A stretch of DNA of 64,000 nucleotides, from NCBI GenBank assembly GCA_965208385.1, contig CBDBOO010000093.1, positions 186,001-250,000 of the forward strand. The letters run 5' to 3'. Under the pieces are notes generated by a model. The model made no database searches and was not told the origin of the DNA. It saw only the letters and a list, made by a program, of their open reading frames with translations. Numbering within the stretch: position 1 is the stretch's first letter; the number at the start of each line of letters is the position of its first letter. The position numbers and the translations under genes were made by a program. This stretch comes from Endozoicomonas sp965208385 (GTDB lineage Bacteria > Pseudomonadota > Gammaproteobacteria > Pseudomonadales > Endozoicomonadaceae). Shown here piece by piece: positions 54,952 through 63,079 of this stretch.

Positions 54952-56462
54952 TCAGGATTTTGGTGAGCAAATAATTGGAAGTCTGCCTTTCAGTAAACGA
55001 CCACCGCCGAGTCGGGCTACGTATTCAAGATTGGGCAGTTCGCCTAGCAATTGAGGTGGGAAGAGGTCACCCGTTTCTTCCAGTTGCTGTTCACTGAGGT
55101 TGCCGGTGAACGTCATAGGATGATTGGCATCGGTGCTGACACCCTGGTTTCTAATAAAATAGCGATACCGCACGGGGGGTAATTTATCCGTAAAAAACTT
55201 TTGGGTTTCAGGATTTTGGGTTCGCAGGCAGATCAGGTGATTACAGTTATCAATAAACTGTTGTGCAGCGGACTTTGAACCCAGCCGGGCTTCAAAGTCT
55301 GCCAGGGTCTGAGTAGCGACATATACGCGGAACCTTGCGCCACGTCCTTTATTGAGCAGTGATAAAAGTTGCGGGCAAAGCACTTCCGCGGTTTCATCCA
55401 CAAACAGGTTGATGGGCTTATCATCATTGTCAGAATAGTTATATCGATCTCCCGCCACTGCCGCCAGATCCGCCAATAAAAGCTGACCGATGGCCTTACC
55501 CACCATGGGATCACTGAGGGAGTCCAATCCGAAGTATATTACCTTATTTTGTTCAATGAGACGGGATATGTGGGTGCAGGGGCGCAGATCGTCTATATCG
55601 GCAGGGTCCGGAGACAACAGTCTGGCCAATGGCCCGCCTGTAAGCATTCCCAGGGTCGGCAACAGTGTGGCTATCATCTTGCCATAGTGCGCCCGATCAT
55701 GCTCAAACAGGGAGATTAAACCTTCCACGTCCGTGCACGGATGCTCTGGCATAATTTCATTCCTGTAAAACTCAACCCAGTGACGTGTGATAACGTCATG
55801 ATTGCCCTTGTTCTTTCCAGATTGTTGAGCGTTGTTTTTCTTTTCATGTCCCTGAATCCGTTTTTCCGCATCAGGGTTGTGACGGGAACAAATAACCGTC
55901 AGTGCGTTCATGAGTAATTGGGTTACACCACCTTCTAACCCTTGTCGAATCATCACCAGAGTAGGGCGCTGACCACAGAGCAGATAGCCCTGGACGACGG
56001 CATCCACCGCTTTCTGGGCAAAGGCTTGAAACGATGCGTTATCGCCACTGGAGGGCATCAGTCCTGAAATTCGGCTGGCCAGTTCACTGGAGCGGTTAAA
56101 ATTCTGGAGCAGGTTGATACGAATGGAATCTGCCGGAAAGCCCGGATGAAATTTCATGAATCGGTGTGTATTGCCTGAGAGTTCGCAGCTTCTGAGCGTA
56201 TGACTGGCAAGTTCATGGTCGCCTTTGGGATCAATGATACCGTCTGGCATGACGGGTTCATTGCGTAAAACGGCCTGAGTGACCAGTAAATCAAATAATC
56301 GGGTTTTACCACTGCCGGGTACACCGATCACCATGGTGTGCATCTGGATCTGTTCGAGGGGCTGGTATAAAGGTGCTTCATGTTCTTCCATGCCATGAAT
56401 CCAGCCTGCGCCCATGGTTTTTTCTGATTTGGCGGGCAAGTTGTCACTGCGCAATAAATCCC
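54952..56462 (-). pseudogene. traD: traD coupling ATPase, C-terminal part, cut by the ISL3 insertion
   Basis: About 500 residues holding the whole motor: Walker A GVPGSGKTRLF, PDGIIDPKGDHEL, Walker B INLFVDETAEVL, then RVYVATQTLADFEARLGSKSAAQQFIDN and NLICLRTQNPET, all typical of the TraD/TraG-type coupling protein of PFGI-1/SXT elements. The N-terminal membrane part is at 57793-58146, with a 1330-base insertion between. A TTG at 56452-56454 could allow some translation of the soluble motor, without its membrane anchor. Such a fragment would be unlikely to couple the relaxosome to the pore. Confidence 0.88.
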
Positions 56463-57792
56463 GGCTCTTCCCTAATTTTAGTGGGTGATTTAATCTATAT
56501 TGAACACTTCAAGGCAAGGATGCCGACATGCGCGATAAAGAACTCTACTCTAAAATACTTGGCGTTGAAACTCCGTGGCATGTCGCTCACGTGGAACTCT
56601 CCATTACTGAAGGAAAAGTCGAAATCTTTCTCGAACATGATGGCAAAAAGCCCTCTAAATGCAGTGTTTGTGATAAACCCTCTCCGGGTTACGATCGACG
56701 TCAGAAGAAGTGGCGGCATCTGGATACCTGCCAGTTTCAAACCATCCTTATTGCTGATGTTCCGCGTACACAATGTTCCGATCACGGTGTAAAAACAATA
56801 CAGGTTCCATGGGCTGAACCGAACTCTGGTTCTACGGCCTTGTTTGAAGCACTTGTTATTGACTGGCTGAAAGAGGCAACAACCAGTGCAGTTGCCCAAC
56901 AAATGAAGCTTAGCTGGAATGCCATCGACGGTATCCAACAGCGTGCAGTAGCGAGAGGTCTGGCACGCAGAGTACACGACAATCCCAAACGGTTAGCCGT
57001 TGACGAAACCTCATTCCAGAAGAGGCGTGAGTACGTCACTGTGGTTACAGATCATGAAAAAGGCATTGTTTTACATTTGGCCGACAACCATAAAGCTGAC
57101 AGCCTCAATGAGTACTTTGAGACCCTGACGCCAGACCAGAAAGCCGGTATTGAATGCGTTACCATGGATATGTGGAAGCCCTTTATCAAGGCAGTCACAT
57201 TGCATGTGCCAGAAGCCAGGGAGCGAATAGCATTTGACAAGTTCCATGTTGCCCAGTACTTAGGCAATGCGGTCAATAAAGTTCGCATAGAAGAGCATAA
57301 AGCGCTTATGTCTACAGGGTCAGACTTACTCAAAGGTACCCGGTTTGACTGGCTAACAAATCCTGAAAATATGAGCGATGAAAAGTGGGAAGCGTTCGAG
57401 CCGTTGCGTGATTCAAAGCTGAAAACAGCACGAGCCTGGGCCATCAAAGAGATGGCGATGACACTGTGGAATTACACATCACGAGCTTGGGCTATCAAGG
57501 CATGGAAACGGTGGCTGAGCTGGGCACTGAGGTGTCGGCTTGAACCTGTTCGTAAAGTGGCCAAGATGATCAAAGAACACCTGTGGGGAATTATTAACGC
57601 AATAGTTCTGAAAGCCGACAATGGCCGTGCAGAAGGCATGAATGGAAAGATACAGCGACTCAAGGGTCGAGCCTACGGCTACAGAAACAGAGAAAGGTTC
57701 AAAACTGCAATTTACTTTCATTGTGGTGGCCTTGATCTTTATCCAAGAGGGGTGAATCGCTGAAATTTACCCACACAATCTGAGGTAGAGCC
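56463..57792 (+). mobile_element. ISL3-family insertion sequence, 1330 bp, inside traD
   Basis: Left end ggctcttccctaattttag and reversed right end ggctctacctcagattgtg agree over the first 30 bases with several mismatches, and both begin ggctct as ISL3 ends do. The 8-base direct repeat taaatccc flanks it (56455-56462, 57793-57800), the size expected for ISL3. Deleting the element and one repeat restores a continuous traD frame (...HGQRAWDL-LRSDNLPA...). The transposase gene is intact, so the insertion may still be active. Confidence 0.95.
56528..57763 (+). CDS. ISL3-family transposase
   Basis: 411 residues, full length. N-terminal zinc-finger region (SVCDKPSPGYDRRQKKWRHLDTCQFQT with Cys and His ligands), then DDE domain: RLAVDETSFQKRREYVT (first Asp), ECVTMDMWKPF (second Asp), NGRAEGMNGKIQRLKGRAYGYRNRERFK (Glu and C-terminal ISL3 block). 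No stop or frameshift. Confidence 0.95.
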   Translation: MRDKELYSKILGVETPWHVAHVELSITEGKVEIFLEHDGKKPSKCSVCDKPSPGYDRRQKKWRHLDTCQFQTILIADVPRTQCSDHGVKTIQVPWAEPNSGSTALFEALVIDWLKEATTSAVAQQMKLSWNAIDGIQQRAVARGLARRVHDNPKRLAVDETSFQKRREYVTVVTDHEKGIVLHLADNHKADSLNEYFETLTPDQKAGIECVTMDMWKPFIKAVTLHVPEARERIAFDKFHVAQYLGNAVNKVRIEEHKALMSTGSDLLKGTRFDWLTNPENMSDEKWEAFEPLRDSKLKTARAWAIKEMAMTLWNYTSRAWAIKAWKRWLSWALRCRLEPVRKVAKMIKEHLWGIINAIVLKADNGRAEGMNGKIQRLKGRAYGYRNRERFKTAIYFHCGGLDLYPRGVNR

Positions 57793-58146
57793 TAAATCCC
57801 ATGCTCGCTGTCCGTGGAGCCTCTGCCATTCAAAGCCCCAGCCTAACCAGACGCCTTGTTCCTGATTCTTGTTTTGCAATGTCAGACATTGTTTCTGTGT
57901 CAGTTTTAATAAAGCCAGCTTCTTGCCTTTTAATTGTCGATGCTGCTGCCATCTTGGTAGTGCCTGCGTCAGTCGAGTCATCATCATGGCGGCACAGTAA
58001 GCAGACGTCAGAACAAAACCAATCAGTGGCAGTGAGCTTAAGAATGGCAGCGTGTAAGCGACCGTCATGGCGAAAAAACAGAGAGCAGCTGAGCTCAGTT
58101 CATAGATCGGTCGCCAGTTTTGCAGGTAGGGACGGTCACTGATCAT
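57793..58146 (-). pseudogene. traD: traD coupling protein, N-terminal membrane part
   Basis: 118 codons from ATG 58146 (AGGAAC ahead; a TTG at 58161 is also open). Residues 18-60 hold two membrane helices (SSAALCFFAMTVAYTLPFL and LIGFVLTSAYCAAMMM) and the run ends GWGFEWQRLHGQRAWDL at the insertion junction. Joined to the 56454 part it gives a 618-residue protein. As is, the frame runs into the insertion sequence and stops at 57739, giving a short membrane fragment. Overlaps the end of traI by 11 bases. Confidence 0.85.
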
Positions 58147-59341
58147 GTTGCGTTCCTGCAATCGATTCTGGTGGTAACCATTGTTTGCATTGTTGGGAAA
58201 TAATAGGGTGCAGAGCGATCACCAGACGACCATTCCGGCGAAAAATAATCTGGTTACCAAGAGGTTTGATCCATCCTTTTTGGTTCCATTGTTGCAGAAG
58301 GGCATCAGGTTCAGGCAAATCATCTTTTCCAACAGAATCAGGCCATTTCAGCAGAAGACTGTCATTTACCCACTTGATATCTTCCGTTGGCAAGTTCGAT
58401 ATGACCTGTTCAAGCCAATGCAGTTCATTGTCGTTTTCTGTTTCTGCCTGACTTTCTGATTTGGCAGGTTTCATTATTTGGTGAAGGGCTTCTCCCCGCA
58501 CGAAATGGAGTTTGACGCTTTTCAGGCGAGCCAGCTCAACGACACTGACTATTTGTGATACGCCATGCCCGGTTTTTTGTCCTGCCAGTGCGCTGATAAA
58601 GGTTTGCCAGAGAACGCCCTTATCCCCGTTCGGTTGCAAAAGGTAGTGCAATGCCTGAGGTGTCAGTTGTGGCATTAACAGTAAATTTAAGGCTGTGTAT
58701 TCAGGCACTAAGGTTTTTTCTGGGTTAGCTTCACACTGTTGCCAGTGAGGAGAGTAATGAGTGATGCGATTTTGTTGTAACCAGTCCCCCAGAGCTTGCT
58801 GGAAAGCGGGCCATTTTCCGCAGGATTCCTGCTGAACGACCAGAGAAGAAACCATGCGCCCACTGTCATATAAAAGCCCGGCAACTCCCGCCATTAGTCG
58901 CCACAAGGGTTCTCTTGCCCTGCGCTGATCAGGGTACAGATCATGATCTCTGTGAACTTGTTGTGTTGCGGTCACTGACCAGAAAGCTGTTTCAAGCGCA
59001 TGGCGAACAGCTCCGGCTGGTTCGCAATGGTGCTGAGGATGAGCAGGAAGAAGGTGAAGCCAACGGGTGAGATTATCCAATGTGTGGTCAAATACTTGCT
59101 GGAGTTCCGCTGGCAGATTCAGCTGCTCATTCATCTGTCCCACCAGTTTCTTCTGCTGGTGAAGAATGGTGCCTGCGCCTACCTGATATCCCGCGCAGCC
59201 TGACGTGGTTTTTATAGACTGTTCAGATTCAGGGGTATCGAGCGGTGAAAGATCGGTCTGTCGGCTTGTATTCTCATCGGGTGCTTGATGATTGGGATGC
59301 AGCCAGTGGTTGATTTTTGATAAAGCGTGCGAATGGATCAT
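58136..59341 (-). CDS. traI: MobH-type relaxase, short form (TraI_2 domain)
   Basis: 401 residues. The MobH/TraI_2 signature is at residues 97-120: LPAHPQHHCEPAGAVRHALETAF, with H104, H105 and H114. The HD-type motif downstream, usually xxHDxGK, reads GLLYDSGR (Tyr158, Asp159), so the His is replaced. Relaxases of SXT-like elements are about 700 residues; this one ends after a winged-helix-like C-terminal part (WVNDSLLLKWPDSVGKDDLPEPDALLQQWNQKGWIKPL). Starts two bases after the traA stop. It probably nicks the element at oriT; with the missing His its metal chemistry is uncertain. Confidence 0.8.
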   Translation of the reverse strand: MIHSHALSKINHWLHPNHQAPDENTSRQTDLSPLDTPESEQSIKTTSGCAGYQVGAGTILHQQKKLVGQMNEQLNLPAELQQVFDHTLDNLTRWLHLLPAHPQHHCEPAGAVRHALETAFWSVTATQQVHRDHDLYPDQRRAREPLWRLMAGVAGLLYDSGRMVSSLVVQQESCGKWPAFQQALGDWLQQNRITHYSPHWQQCEANPEKTLVPEYTALNLLLMPQLTPQALHYLLQPNGDKGVLWQTFISALAGQKTGHGVSQIVSVVELARLKSVKLHFVRGEALHQIMKPAKSESQAETENDNELHWLEQVISNLPTEDIKWVNDSLLLKWPDSVGKDDLPEPDALLQQWNQKGWIKPLGNQIIFRRNGRLVIALHPIISQQCKQWLPPESIAGTQHDQ

Positions 59342-59343
59342 GA

Positions 59344-59673
59344 TTAAAGCCCAAAGATGGAGTTGATGATGGTGGGCGTTACTTGCAGCCCAACCGCTGC
59401 TCCGACACCGGTAGCAAAACCCAGCAGAGATTGACGAGCCATGCCATAAGCGAGTCCGATTAACACAAACGCTATGGACAACGTACGACCCAGATCCCCC
59501 TTGATCCAGCCCACCAATCGCCCGTAAATATCGGCGAAATCCTTGGAGCCGGAGACGACAACAGGGTCGGCTGCCCAGAGTTCGGTGGACATCAAAGAAA
59601 GACTAATTGCCAATCCGAACAACAGAAGACGTGCGCAATGAGCCAGGTTAGAGACAGTCAAAAAGTCGTTCAT
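59344..59673 (-). CDS. traA: TraA-like pilin
   Basis: 109 residues from ATG 59673, preceded by AAAGGTG. Signal peptide about 13-34 (HCARLLLFGLAISLSLMSTELWAA) and mature pilin with two helices: FADIYGRLVGWIKGDLGRTLSIAFVLIGLAYGMARQSLLGFATGVGAAVGLQVTPTIINSIFGL. This closely follows TraA of IncA/C and SXT systems. It forms the conjugative pilus. Confidence 0.85.
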   Translation of the reverse strand: MNDFLTVSNLAHCARLLLFGLAISLSLMSTELWAADPVVVSGSKDFADIYGRLVGWIKGDLGRTLSIAFVLIGLAYGMARQSLLGFATGVGAAVGLQVTPTIINSIFGL

Positions 59674-59710
59674 TATGAACACCTTTAAAGTAAGGGGCGG
59701 TGGAAGATTA

Positions 59711-60100
59711 TTAGTTGTGATAATCCCTTTCAGGCGCATCGCGCTGCCATTCCCGGGGGTAAATGTCGGACATCACAACGCCGCCGCTGTGCCAGTGACC
59801 TTGCTTATCGACCCAGGGCGCTATCCAGATTCTGAGGACTTTTGCCGGGAATCGTTGGGGAGCCGTAACCTCTGAAACCCTGTTTTGATCGAGAGGAAGT
59901 GTTGGCTGCAGTGTTGGTTGAATTTCGGGGGCAGATACCTTGTATTCACTGTCGCTGATATCCAGATACACCTGTCGTGCAGATTTACACACACCTTTGC
60001 CGGGTTGATCACAGGCGTATTCACTTTCACCGACGCCTAACATCGTGCAGCCTGAAAGAAAAAGCGTTTCACCACAAAGACACAAAGGTTTTAACAACAC
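59711..60100 (-). CDS. traV: TraV-like outer-membrane lipoprotein, start altered by a palindromic insertion
   Basis: 129 residues in the present frame from GTG 60100. Lipobox LFLSGC at residues 13-18; then GVGESEYACDQPGKGVCKSARQVYL, the TraV mark with two Cys. The first 11 residues (VLLKPLCLCGE) come from a palindromic repeat, and a likely original start (ATG 60147, SFIL...) now leads to a stop within it. Whether a workable signal peptide remains is uncertain. Overlaps nothing else. TraV anchors the core complex with TraB and TraK. Confidence 0.75.
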   Translation of the reverse strand: MLLKPLCLCGETLFLSGCTMLGVGESEYACDQPGKGVCKSARQVYLDISDSEYKVSAPEIQPTLQPTLPLDQNRVSEVTAPQRFPAKVLRIWIAPWVDKQGHWHSGGVVMSDIYPREWQRDAPERDYHN

Positions 60101-60129
60101 TTTTCTTTGTGCCTTTGTGTCTTTGTGGT
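60071..60129. repeat. 59-bp palindrome with perfect 18-bp arms across the start of traV
   Basis: Arms accacaaagacacaaagg (60071-60088) and its reverse complement (60112-60129) enclose a 23-base loop that itself has two more ctttgtg copies. I recall similar accacaaag-type palindromes scattered in unrelated bacterial and archaeal genomes; I could not check this. Confidence 0.85.
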
Positions 60130-60142
60130 TTCAAAATAAAAC

Positions 60143-61327
60143 TCATGGTTTCAGTCCTCGGGTCAGAATCAAATCCACTGGCCGTTCAGCACTGATCTCA
60201 ATGACCGGTACCATTTGATCCGCCAGTTTCAGATAAAAGTCCGCCAGTTTTTCCAGTGCTTTGTTGCTGCCTTTAACCAGTGAACTCTGTAAAGCTTCTT
60301 TCCCTTTCAAGCTGGTTTGAAAAGGGGATTGGATCGCGCCCTCGAGATTCTGTGGCACCATGGAAAACACTGGCACCGGTTTGATATCGAAGGCTTCGCT
60401 GACGCCACCTAAAAAGCCTGCCATGGCCGCTTTCGCCATAACCTGCCCCTGTTTGCTCACCAATCGGCCTCGTAATCCGGCCTTGCCATCTTCGCCAGCC
60501 AGATAACCTTCCAGCGGTTTTTCAATCACCTGTTCCTTGCCCTGCTCTTGGCTAGGAAGCTTAAAAATGCACGACAAGGTTTCACTGCGCAGATAAGCCC
60601 GTTCCGAACTTAAATCACCGTAACCAGAGGCCAGTACAAAACAGTCACGCACCTGGGTTCTATAACGATTGGGCAAAATGGCGGCCGCATTGATTCGAAT
60701 AAGTACCGGATAGGGTTCCCGCCGAGCGCCTTGACCGGTGGGCACGTCCAGCCCGGTAATTAATTGGCCGGAAAGCAGGCTGCCTGCGGGCAGTCGTAAG
60801 AGTTCAGGTGTGTTGTCCGCCGGAGCTTTTGGTGTTGTGGGTGTGAAAGCGGTACCCAATAGACGAATGGGTTTGGGAGGCTGTGGTGGTGTTTCATCGT
60901 ATTCAGAGATTGTCTGGTGAATTGCTGGCTGATTGAAATGATTCCAGCCCAGTACATCGGGCGGTAAAGGTTCGGTCTCCAGAATGTGATCCGATGTTTT
61001 ACGGTTGTCGGCATCAATGGCTTTGCTTCGTGACAGCTGCAGTATTTCCTGTTGCAGTTGTTCTATCTCTTTTTGATGTTGTCCCTGCAATACGTGCTGT
61101 TGCTGATGAAGCTGCTCCAGTTCGGCACTGATCCGGTTCAGGGTTAATTCTTTGGGTGGCACGCCGGTAAAGTCCACGACAGATTGGGCCGGTTGCACGC
61201 CCCCTGTATTATCCGTCGATGGACGCTTGCTGGTGATAAAAACAAGACTCACCAACAGCACGGCACTGCCTGATAAAATGCCATAGCGTTTGAGTCGAGG
61301 TGTCAAAGACTGTCCGGAAATATTCAT
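60143..61327 (-). CDS. traB: TraB-like inner-membrane core protein (VirB10/TrbI type)
   Basis: 394 residues. One membrane helix at about 16-30 (GILSGSAVLLVSLVFI), a coiled coil at about 60-100 (ELEQLHQQQHVLQGQHQKEIEQLQQEI), a proline-rich spacer, then the beta-barrel with LRLPAGSLLSGQLITGLDVPTG, DCFVLASGYGDLSSERAYLRSETLSCI. Spans from inner to outer membrane and ties TraK and TraV together. Confidence 0.9.
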   Translation of the reverse strand: MNISGQSLTPRLKRYGILSGSAVLLVSLVFITSKRPSTDNTGGVQPAQSVVDFTGVPPKELTLNRISAELEQLHQQQHVLQGQHQKEIEQLQQEILQLSRSKAIDADNRKTSDHILETEPLPPDVLGWNHFNQPAIHQTISEYDETPPQPPKPIRLLGTAFTPTTPKAPADNTPELLRLPAGSLLSGQLITGLDVPTGQGARREPYPVLIRINAAAILPNRYRTQVRDCFVLASGYGDLSSERAYLRSETLSCIFKLPSQEQGKEQVIEKPLEGYLAGEDGKAGLRGRLVSKQGQVMAKAAMAGFLGGVSEAFDIKPVPVFSMVPQNLEGAIQSPFQTSLKGKEALQSSLVKGSNKALEKLADFYLKLADQMVPVIEISAERPVDLILTRGLKP

Positions 61328-61352
61328 GGCTTATTCATTACTTTTTCATGGC

Positions 61353-62141
61353 TCAGGGCATCAGCAGAGAAGGACGAAGGGTTGGTATCACGGTCAAATC
61401 CGGTTCGTGATAGACCAAAAAGAGTTCACCATTTTGCCCCGGATGCAATCTATTGTTCGGCCAGAGGGAAACGGCCCGAAGCTCTGAGGCATCTGGATTG
61501 CTAAGGCCGTGACATTTCGGCTCCTGGAACATCTGTGTTTTTTCAGTGGCGTTACTGGCCTTGCCGACGATAATTTTGAAGTGATGGCCTTGTATCAGTT
61601 GGGCTTTAGAGAAATCAAACGTCACGCCTTCCTGAAAGCAAGGTTGAAAACCCGGCTGACGAAAGGGCATCAGTTCATAGCCTGCCGGTATTCGGCCTTT
61701 GACCAATAATGTCAGTGCCTCGGTGATCGTTCGTTCGTAGTCGTTGGCTTCTTCCCAGGTCTTGGCGGTTTCCCGGTGAGCGGATAATCGACGCTGCCAC
61801 TGCTTTGAGAGCGTGAGTTGTATTTCTTTGGGAGGGATGTCCAGCAATGTCACCAGCAGGGACAAAGCCAGCTTTTCGTTGTTGTGTTCCGTGACGTACA
61901 CGACAAAAGGTTCTTCTTTCTGTGACGAGAGATAAATCACCGAGCCTTCGATTCGAATCTCTGCCTGATCAATGGTGCGTACCTGAGGGGCTGAAAAAGG
62001 TGTGACAATTCGGTTCAGATGTAATCGACTCAGTGATACAGCGTGCTGTTGGCCAGGTGATACCTGCATTTTTGCAGGAGCCGTACCCGCTAAAGTAAAA
62101 GCACAATAGAGTGATACCAAAAGTGACAGGATTTTGTTCAT
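61353..62141 (-). CDS. traK: TraK-like secretin-related outer-membrane protein (VirB9 type)
   Basis: 262 residues. Signal peptide MNKILSLLVSLYCAFTLAGTAPA. The body has the TraK layout: HAVSLSRLHLNRIVTPFSAPQVRT and EEPFVVYVTEHNNEKLALSLLVTLLDIPPKEI, ending WPNNRLHPGQNGELFLVYHEPDLTVIPTLRPSLL. Forms the outer-membrane ring with TraV and TraB. Confidence 0.88.
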   Translation of the reverse strand: MNKILSLLVSLYCAFTLAGTAPAKMQVSPGQQHAVSLSRLHLNRIVTPFSAPQVRTIDQAEIRIEGSVIYLSSQKEEPFVVYVTEHNNEKLALSLLVTLLDIPPKEIQLTLSKQWQRRLSAHRETAKTWEEANDYERTITEALTLLVKGRIPAGYELMPFRQPGFQPCFQEGVTFDFSKAQLIQGHHFKIIVGKASNATEKTQMFQEPKCHGLSNPDASELRAVSLWPNNRLHPGQNGELFLVYHEPDLTVIPTLRPSLLMP

Positions 62142-62167
62142 GATGTTTTCCAGAGGAAAGGGGATGG

Positions 62168-62731
62168 TTATTTCAGATCGGATTCAATGTTGATGGCCGC
62201 CAGTACCGGACGATAACGAATGATCGAGAATTGGAAGGTAAATGTCTTTGTGCCTGCAAGACGCTGGTTGCCACTGGTCATGAAAGCATTGCCAGCGACT
62301 TTAACTTCTTTGGAATTGGTCAGGTATTCCAGACTCAGGGGTTCGAAGGACAGGCTGACCTTGTCGTCCCTCAGTTGGCGAAACTGAGCTTCCAGGGTGT
62401 CGTGTACTTGCTGGTAAAGATTGGGAGAGCAGAGGTATTGTAACCGTGATTCCACAAACGCCAGATTTTGTGTATTCAGGTTCCCCAATAACTCTGCCAG
62501 AGCCAGCCCCCACCATTCGTGATAAACAACCGCCGCTTCACCGGAATGGACACCGGCTTCTGCATTCATAAAGGGCAAGGTTAGCTCCACCGTTGGAGAT
62601 CGATTCAGGCAATGAACAACCAGCAGCGTATTGGTCAGCACCAGAGTCAGCACAATGACCCGATCCATATACAAGTGCTGTCGCCACTGTTTCAGTCGGC
62701 TGATGTAATCGGTGATGGTCGTTTTCGGCAG
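62168..62731 (-). CDS. traE: TraE-like inner-membrane protein (VirB8 type)
   Basis: Starts inside traL's end. The first ATG is at 62668, but the family-like N-terminus (PKTTITDYISRLKQWRQHLYMDRV) needs a non-standard start, most simply CTG at 62731; TTG at 62674 is another. 187 residues from CTG. One membrane helix (VIVLTLVLTNTLLVVHCL), then a periplasmic VirB8-like domain ending FTFQFSIIRYRPVLAAINIES. Translational coupling to traL (overlap 40 bases) would explain the odd start. Confidence 0.78.
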   Translation of the reverse strand: MPKTTITDYISRLKQWRQHLYMDRVIVLTLVLTNTLLVVHCLNRSPTVELTLPFMNAEAGVHSGEAAVVYHEWWGLALAELLGNLNTQNLAFVESRLQYLCSPNLYQQVHDTLEAQFRQLRDDKVSLSFEPLSLEYLTNSKEVKVAGNAFMTSGNQRLAGTKTFTFQFSIIRYRPVLAAINIESDLK

Positions 62732-63000
62732 GAATAAAAAACACGAATATAGGGATTGGGCAGAGTCTTGGCATCAGAGCAATAAAAGCCCAACCAATAC
62801 AAACGGTGGCTTAAATGACCGTCGGGATGTCGATCCCGAAAGCGGCGATAAAGACGAATCGCCATCATTCCCAGAAAAATACCCAGTAACAGCTGATCAA
62901 ACCAGATCCCCCAGATCAGTCCGACTGCGACGGGGTAGATCTCATCCAGAGACCAGAACAGGAACTGGATGGGGTCGTTGATGGTTCGGGGGATTTCCAC
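62692..63000 (-). CDS. traL: TraL-like small membrane protein, first gene of the transfer operon
   Basis: 102 residues, GTG start behind AAGGAG. TraL features: PRTINDPIQFLFWSLDEIYPVAVGLIWGIWFDQLLLGIFLGMMAIRLYRRFRDRHPDGHLSHRLYWLG, with two membrane helices. It opens the order L-E-K-B-V-A, the same as in F, SXT and IncA/C systems. Its promoter must lie in the 79 bases shared with the tacA promoter. Confidence 0.85.
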   Translation of the reverse strand: MEIPRTINDPIQFLFWSLDEIYPVAVGLIWGIWFDQLLLGIFLGMMAIRLYRRFRDRHPDGHLSHRLYWLGFYCSDAKTLPNPYIRVFYSCRKRPSPITSAD

Positions 63001-63020
63001 AGACAGGAACTCCTTGGTAT

Positions 63021-63070
63021 TCTGTATATCTAATGGCTATACTTGAGCGAAAATCTAATAGATATACAGA
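63021..63070. promoter_or_regulatory. 12-bp perfect inverted repeat between traL and tacA, probable operator
   Basis: Arms tctgtatatcta (63021-63032) and tagatatacaga (63059-63070), 26 bases apart, lie between the divergent traL and tacA starts. Ribbon-helix-helix antitoxins such as TacA bind palindromes at their own promoter, so this is the natural operator; if so it also covers the traL promoter. Confidence 0.7.
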
Positions 63071-63079
63071 AGGTGTGAT

